NCBI GenBank assembly: GCA_023459335.1
Contig: JAEWUO010000012.1
Coordinates: forward strand, 1 to 64,000
Source of the DNA: Bacillota bacterium
GTDB taxonomy: Bacteria; Bacillota; Clostridia; Christensenellales; CAG-138
Direction: 5' to 3'
Length of the DNA stretch: 64,000 nt
Part shown: piece by piece, positions 61,111 through 64,000 of the stretch
How the letters are laid out: each line of letters opens with the position of its first letter
How positions within the stretch are numbered: the first letter of the stretch is position 1
Translations under genes and position numbers: made by a program
Notes under the pieces: generated by a model
What the model was told of the DNA's origin: nothing
Database searches by the model: none
What the model saw: the letters and a program-made list of their open reading frames with translations, nothing else

Positions 61111-61998
61111 ATGATAGGAAAGTACAAAAATGGTAATTATAAAGTGGCAATTATGCCAGATGGAACAAAAATACGAGCAATTCAAGATGGAACAATTCCA
61201 AATCCAGATTTCCCAGAAAATATGGATGTAAAAATAACCAACTATTGTGATATTGGATGTAGTTTTTGCTATGAAAATTCTACAATAAATGGGTGTCATG
61301 GAGCAATATTAAATCTACCATTTATTAAATCATTGAAACCTTTTACTGAAATGGCTATTGGCGGTGGCGATCCAATGAGTCACCCACAGTTGAAAGAATT
61401 TTTAATTGAACTAAAAGAACAGAAAGTTATCGCAAATATAACTGTAAATCAAAAAACATTTGAGAATAAGTATTCTCAAATTAAGGAATTAATTAATAAA
61501 GGATTAATCTATGGCGTTGGTATTTCACTAGTTAATCCTTCTTATAACTTCATTAATTTGGTAAAAACTATTCCTAATGCTGTTATCCATGTAATTAATG
61601 GATTAATTACAAAAGAGCAACTAGCGAAGTTATCAAATCATAACTTAAAAATATTAGTTCTTGGATATAAATCTAAAGGAAGGGGTTATAAATTCATCGT
61701 AGAAGAAAACGAATTTATATCAAAAAATCAGCATTATTTAAAAAATAATTTAACTAAAATTTCTAAACAATTTAGTGTTTTTAGTTTTGATAATTTGGGA
61801 ATTGAGCAGTTGGATGCTTTAGCTCTCATTCCTAAAGAAGAAATTCCAAAGTATTATATGGGTGATGACGGTAAGTTCACAATGTATATAGATCTTGTGA
61901 AAAAAGAATATGCAAAAAACTCAATTTCAGAAGAGCGATATGATTTGAGCGATTTATCAACAGTAGAAGAAATTTTTGCTAAAATAAAAGAATTATAA
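61111..61998 (+). CDS. Radical SAM protein
   Basis: 295 residues, ATG 61111 after AAAGGAAAGAG. VKITNYCDIGCSFCYENST contains CxxxCxxC, MAIGGGDPMSH is the GGDP SAM motif, GISLVNPSYN further on. No C-terminal SPASM cluster. Substrate unknown; small phage radical SAM enzymes of this kind are uncharacterised. Confidence 0.82.
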   Translation: MIGKYKNGNYKVAIMPDGTKIRAIQDGTIPNPDFPENMDVKITNYCDIGCSFCYENSTINGCHGAILNLPFIKSLKPFTEMAIGGGDPMSHPQLKEFLIELKEQKVIANITVNQKTFENKYSQIKELINKGLIYGVGISLVNPSYNFINLVKTIPNAVIHVINGLITKEQLAKLSNHNLKILVLGYKSKGRGYKFIVEENEFISKNQHYLKNNLTKISKQFSVFSFDNLGIEQLDALALIPKEEIPKYYMGDDGKFTMYIDLVKKEYAKNSISEERYDLSDLSTVEEIFAKIKEL

Positions 61999-62006
61999 TA
62001 TAAGTC

Positions 62007-62047
62007 GCCGCATTATATAATTATGCGGCTGCTTATATTGATTTTAA
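62007..62047 (+). terminator. Terminator after radical SAM gene
   Basis: GCCGCAT/ATGCGGC stem, 9-base loop, then T-rich sequence that contains the next -35. Confidence 0.72.
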
Positions 62048-62066
62048 TTGTTTTTTATAGTATAAT
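62038..62066 (+). promoter_or_regulatory. Promoter for NMN adenylyltransferase
   Basis: TTGATT, 17 bp, TATAAT (62061-62066). Confidence 0.76.
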
Positions 62067-62113
62067 TAATATAGAAAGAAAAAAGGGGTTGGAAGAATGA
62101 GAAATGTTGGGTA

Positions 62114-62632
62114 ATTAAACTTAGAAAAGTCGGATTTATTATTGGGAGATTTATGCCATTACATAATGGACATATAGAAATGATCAATTCGGCGGCAAAG
62201 CAAGTAGATGAGCTTATTGTGTTAGTTGGATCTATGGGTGCTCCCGTTGGAGAAAGAAACCCATACTCAATACAAGAAAGATTAAAATGGTTAAATGAAT
62301 GTAATGATTTTTGGGAAAAAGATAAAATTACTTTTATTCCAATATTTGATTTGACAAATGAGAATGACTCTAGTTTAGAATGGGGCAACTACTTATATAA
62401 TACAGTTACAAAAATTACAAATTGCGAACTTTTAACATACTTCACAAGCGAAAGTGAAGAGAAAATGATAGAGTGGTTTAGCAATAATAAAAAACTCAAT
62501 ATTATTTATTTTGAACGATTTTCTAACATTAGTGCTACCAAGATTAGGGAATCGATAAATGGAGATGGACGATATTTCCTAAATAATTGTACAGAAAATG
62601 TTATTAAATATATTTTAAAAGAGGCTTGGTAG
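62114..62632 (+). CDS. Nicotinamide-nucleotide adenylyltransferase-like (NadM/NadR type)
   Basis: Nucleotidyltransferase: KVGFIIGRFMPLHNGHIEMI carries GRF and (H/T)xGH; later FSNISATKIRESI is the ISxTxIR motif. Makes NAD from NMN and ATP. The first strand lies upstream of the first ATG (62153), yet no ATG/GTG/TTG precedes it in frame: the frame is open from 62075, and ATT at 62114 is the best candidate. ATGs at 62098 and 62104 are in another frame that stops at once. Confidence 0.75.
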   Translation: MKLRKVGFIIGRFMPLHNGHIEMINSAAKQVDELIVLVGSMGAPVGERNPYSIQERLKWLNECNDFWEKDKITFIPIFDLTNENDSSLEWGNYLYNTVTKITNCELLTYFTSESEEKMIEWFSNNKKLNIIYFERFSNISATKIRESINGDGRYFLNNCTENVIKYILKEAW

Positions 62633-62654
62633 TAATGGGGCATATGAGAAGTTA

Positions 62655-62683
62655 TTGATTTTTTTCAAACTATATGTTATAAT
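62655..62683 (+). promoter_or_regulatory. Promoter for 62715 gene
   Basis: TTGATT, 17 bp, TATAAT (62678-62683), TGT extension. Confidence 0.8.
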
Positions 62684-62714
62684 TATAATATAATAAAAAG
62701 AAAGAAGTGGTTTT

Positions 62715-63101
62715 ATGCTAAATAAAAAAGTAATGTATCTCCAAAGTAAAATAATGAAAATAAAGTTAATAATTGAAGAGTTAAAAACAACAAAAACTCT
62801 TTCACTAACCAAAGAAAATATATTAAAAGAAAATTTGCTACTGCTATTAAACCAAAGTTTAGACTTCTCAAATAGGTTGTATTCAAGTCCGTTATTTATT
62901 ATGCTTAGAATAACAAAGGCTAAATTCAATTTAGCTCAAGACTTTAGGGTTGATGTTAGATTTGCATTTATTGACAGCATCAATAAAATTTTATCTTATT
63001 CAGCGGCAGGAATAAGACTAAATAGAACGCATTTAATCTCAATGATTGAAACTAATATTTTATTAGCTGAAAAAGTATTGACTAAAATATATAGTATGTA
63101 G
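62715..63101 (+). CDS. Hypothetical helical protein
   Basis: 128 residues, all helical, Leu/Lys-rich (MKIKLIIEELKTTKTLSLTK; RVDVRFAFIDSINKILSYSA). ATG after AAAGAAGTG. Not recognised. Confidence 0.75.
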   Translation: MLNKKVMYLQSKIMKIKLIIEELKTTKTLSLTKENILKENLLLLLNQSLDFSNRLYSSPLFIMLRITKAKFNLAQDFRVDVRFAFIDSINKILSYSAAGIRLNRTHLISMIETNILLAEKVLTKIYSM

Positions 63102-63104
63102 TAA

Positions 63105-63133
63105 TTGACTTTGATTCAATTGTATGTTATAAT
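63105..63133 (+). promoter_or_regulatory. Promoter for 63166 gene
   Basis: TTGACT, 17 bp, TATAAT (63128-63133), TGT extension. Confidence 0.83.
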
Positions 63134-63165
63134 TATAATATAATAAAAGAAAGAAGTGATTTTAA

Positions 63166-63501
63166 ATGGGCGTTAATATAAGTGCTAAAAATTTAGTTGA
63201 ATTAAATGAGATTTATTATAGACAGCAGTTAAATCTCCTCTTAGGGTGGCAAGACAAAGACGTAGTTGAAGAAATGTTTTTTCAACTACAAGACGCCGCA
63301 AGAGCTGGGAACAATACTGCAACAGTTTTCATAACAAGTTCCATAGGAAGCCAAGAAATTGGCTATAATGATATGTGCAAAGTGGCAGAATGCGTTGAAC
63401 GTATTTTCATTAATGGTGGTATAAAAGTTTTCAAAGAATATTCTAAAAATTATTATTGGGAGGAAAAGCCAATAATAAAACTGAATTGCTCTTGGTCTTA
63501 A
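63166..63501 (+). CDS. Hypothetical protein
   Basis: 111 residues; LNLLLGWQDKDVVEEMFFQL, ATVFITSSIGSQEIGYNDMC. ATG after AAAGAAGTGA. Not recognised. Confidence 0.75.
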   Translation: MGVNISAKNLVELNEIYYRQQLNLLLGWQDKDVVEEMFFQLQDAARAGNNTATVFITSSIGSQEIGYNDMCKVAECVERIFINGGIKVFKEYSKNYYWEEKPIIKLNCSWS

Positions 63502-63505
63502 TATC

Positions 63506-64000
63506 ATGATAAATAAATATTATATAAGAGTTTGTTCAGAGCCGACATTATTTGAGTCTTTGGCGGCCGCCTTAATAAGGATATCGGGGACTGGGCGGCC
63601 GCAAATAATACCAGTAATTACAGATACTGTAGAAGCTTTAAAACTAAAAAAAGAAGATTGTTATATAGAACTCTCATCCTCTGGTGTAAATTATAAAAAT
63701 ATATTTACAATAAAAACAATATTATCAGAAGTATATTCGATAATGTTAGATTTAGGTTCTGATATAAATTATAATATCTTAAATATAATTCAAAAAGTAG
63801 AGGAGAAAAAATTAGAAGGACTTGAAACAAGGTTTAAAAATTTTTGTAAATGCAAAAGAATGAGAACTCGTGATTTCGATGTATTTTTTAATCAATTAAT
63901 TGATTTTGGAGAATGTATTCTACTAGAGCAATTAGAATTGTGTGTCCTAACTGATTGTTTTAAGGAGAAGATTAGTAAAGAGATAGAGAAAAACCTAGAT
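63506..64000 (+). CDS. Hypothetical protein (runs off right edge)
   Basis: Open frame from ATG 63506 to the window end (165 codons): NKYYIRVCSEPTLFESLAAA, GLETRFKNFCKCKRMRTRDF. No ribosome site of its own; 4 bp after the previous stop, so probably coupled. Contains two GCGGCCGC octamers in different frames within 40 bp. Confidence 0.68.
   Translation, partial: MINKYYIRVCSEPTLFESLAAALIRISGTGRPQIIPVITDTVEALKLKKEDCYIELSSSGVNYKNIFTIKTILSEVYSIMLDLGSDINYNILNIIQKVEEKKLEGLETRFKNFCKCKRMRTRDFDVFFNQLIDFGECILLEQLELCVLTDCFKEKISKEIEKNLD

Overview
This 64 kb window looks like part of a large, AT-rich bacteriophage genome whose host is an anaerobic, probably clostridial, Firmicute. The evidence is: an anaerobic ribonucleotide reductase (NrdD/NrdG) with a ferredoxin:thioredoxin-reductase-like partner; an amidase endolysin whose C-terminal repeats resemble clostridial wall-binding repeats; IStrons (group I intron + IS605 hybrids known from Clostridium/Clostridioides); TTG/GTG starts behind strong GGAGG sites; and no ribosomal or host metabolic operons.

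Layout. Everything left of 27.1 kb is read leftward and everything right of 27.6 kb rightward. The two arms diverge from an AT-rich 0.55 kb region with opposed promoters and five 11-bp iteron-like repeats. Leftward, starting at the switch: an HPr-like protein, tail-fibre and propeller proteins, holin-like membrane proteins, a small membrane/coiled-coil protein interrupted by an IStron, the endolysin, and a 914-residue structural protein with a dockerin-like motif. Then the replication module: UvrD-type helicase, winged-helix protein, an SSB-like protein, a Sak4-like ATPase, PIN-PhoH, DnaB helicase, primase, a RecJ-like exonuclease and DNA polymerase III alpha (DnaE), which runs off the left edge. 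One tRNA-Thr lies in this arm.

Rightward: NadR-like ATPase, adenine methyltransferase, ATP-dependent DNA ligase, PD-(D/E)XK nuclease, a glutaredoxin, then nrdD (four exons, three introns, one intein), nrdG and the FTR-like protein; a macro-domain protein; topoisomerase II (gyrB-like in three exons, gyrA-like); a lysozyme-like lipoprotein; a Ro60/DUF2828-type vWA protein; an Rnl1-type RNA ligase; a SprT-like protein; a tRNA/structured-RNA cluster at 53.0-55.5 kb; then a kinase-like protein, a ThyX-like protein, metallophosphoesterase, KTSC, a Thg1-like polymerase, radical SAM and NMN adenylyltransferase genes.

Intervening elements are exceptionally dense. I count seven group I introns or intron-like insertions (dnaE, phoH, nrdD x3, gyrB x2), two IStrons, three inteins (two of the class 3 WCT type placed in P-loops, one class 1 with LAGLIDADG), and a tRNA whose anticodon loop is split by a nuclease ORF. 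One IStron sits inside a homing endonuclease gene, itself inside the dnaE intron. The gyrB intron and the IStrons share a recognisable ribozyme core.

Signals not explained by the gene list: a DNA-level excess of GC-rich CGGC-centred words in an AT-rich genome (at least 12 GCGGCCGC octamers, two placed exactly inside promoters), a family of about six structured RNAs sharing a P1-TCAGC-P2 plan around the tRNAs, and a very uniform promoter class with a 17-bp spacer. Expression is probably driven by many short units: more than 30 promoters of the form TTGACT/TTGATT-17 bp-TATAAT precede individual genes or pairs, often right after a hairpin terminator. All functional calls are from reading the sequence; no database search or RNA folding was run.
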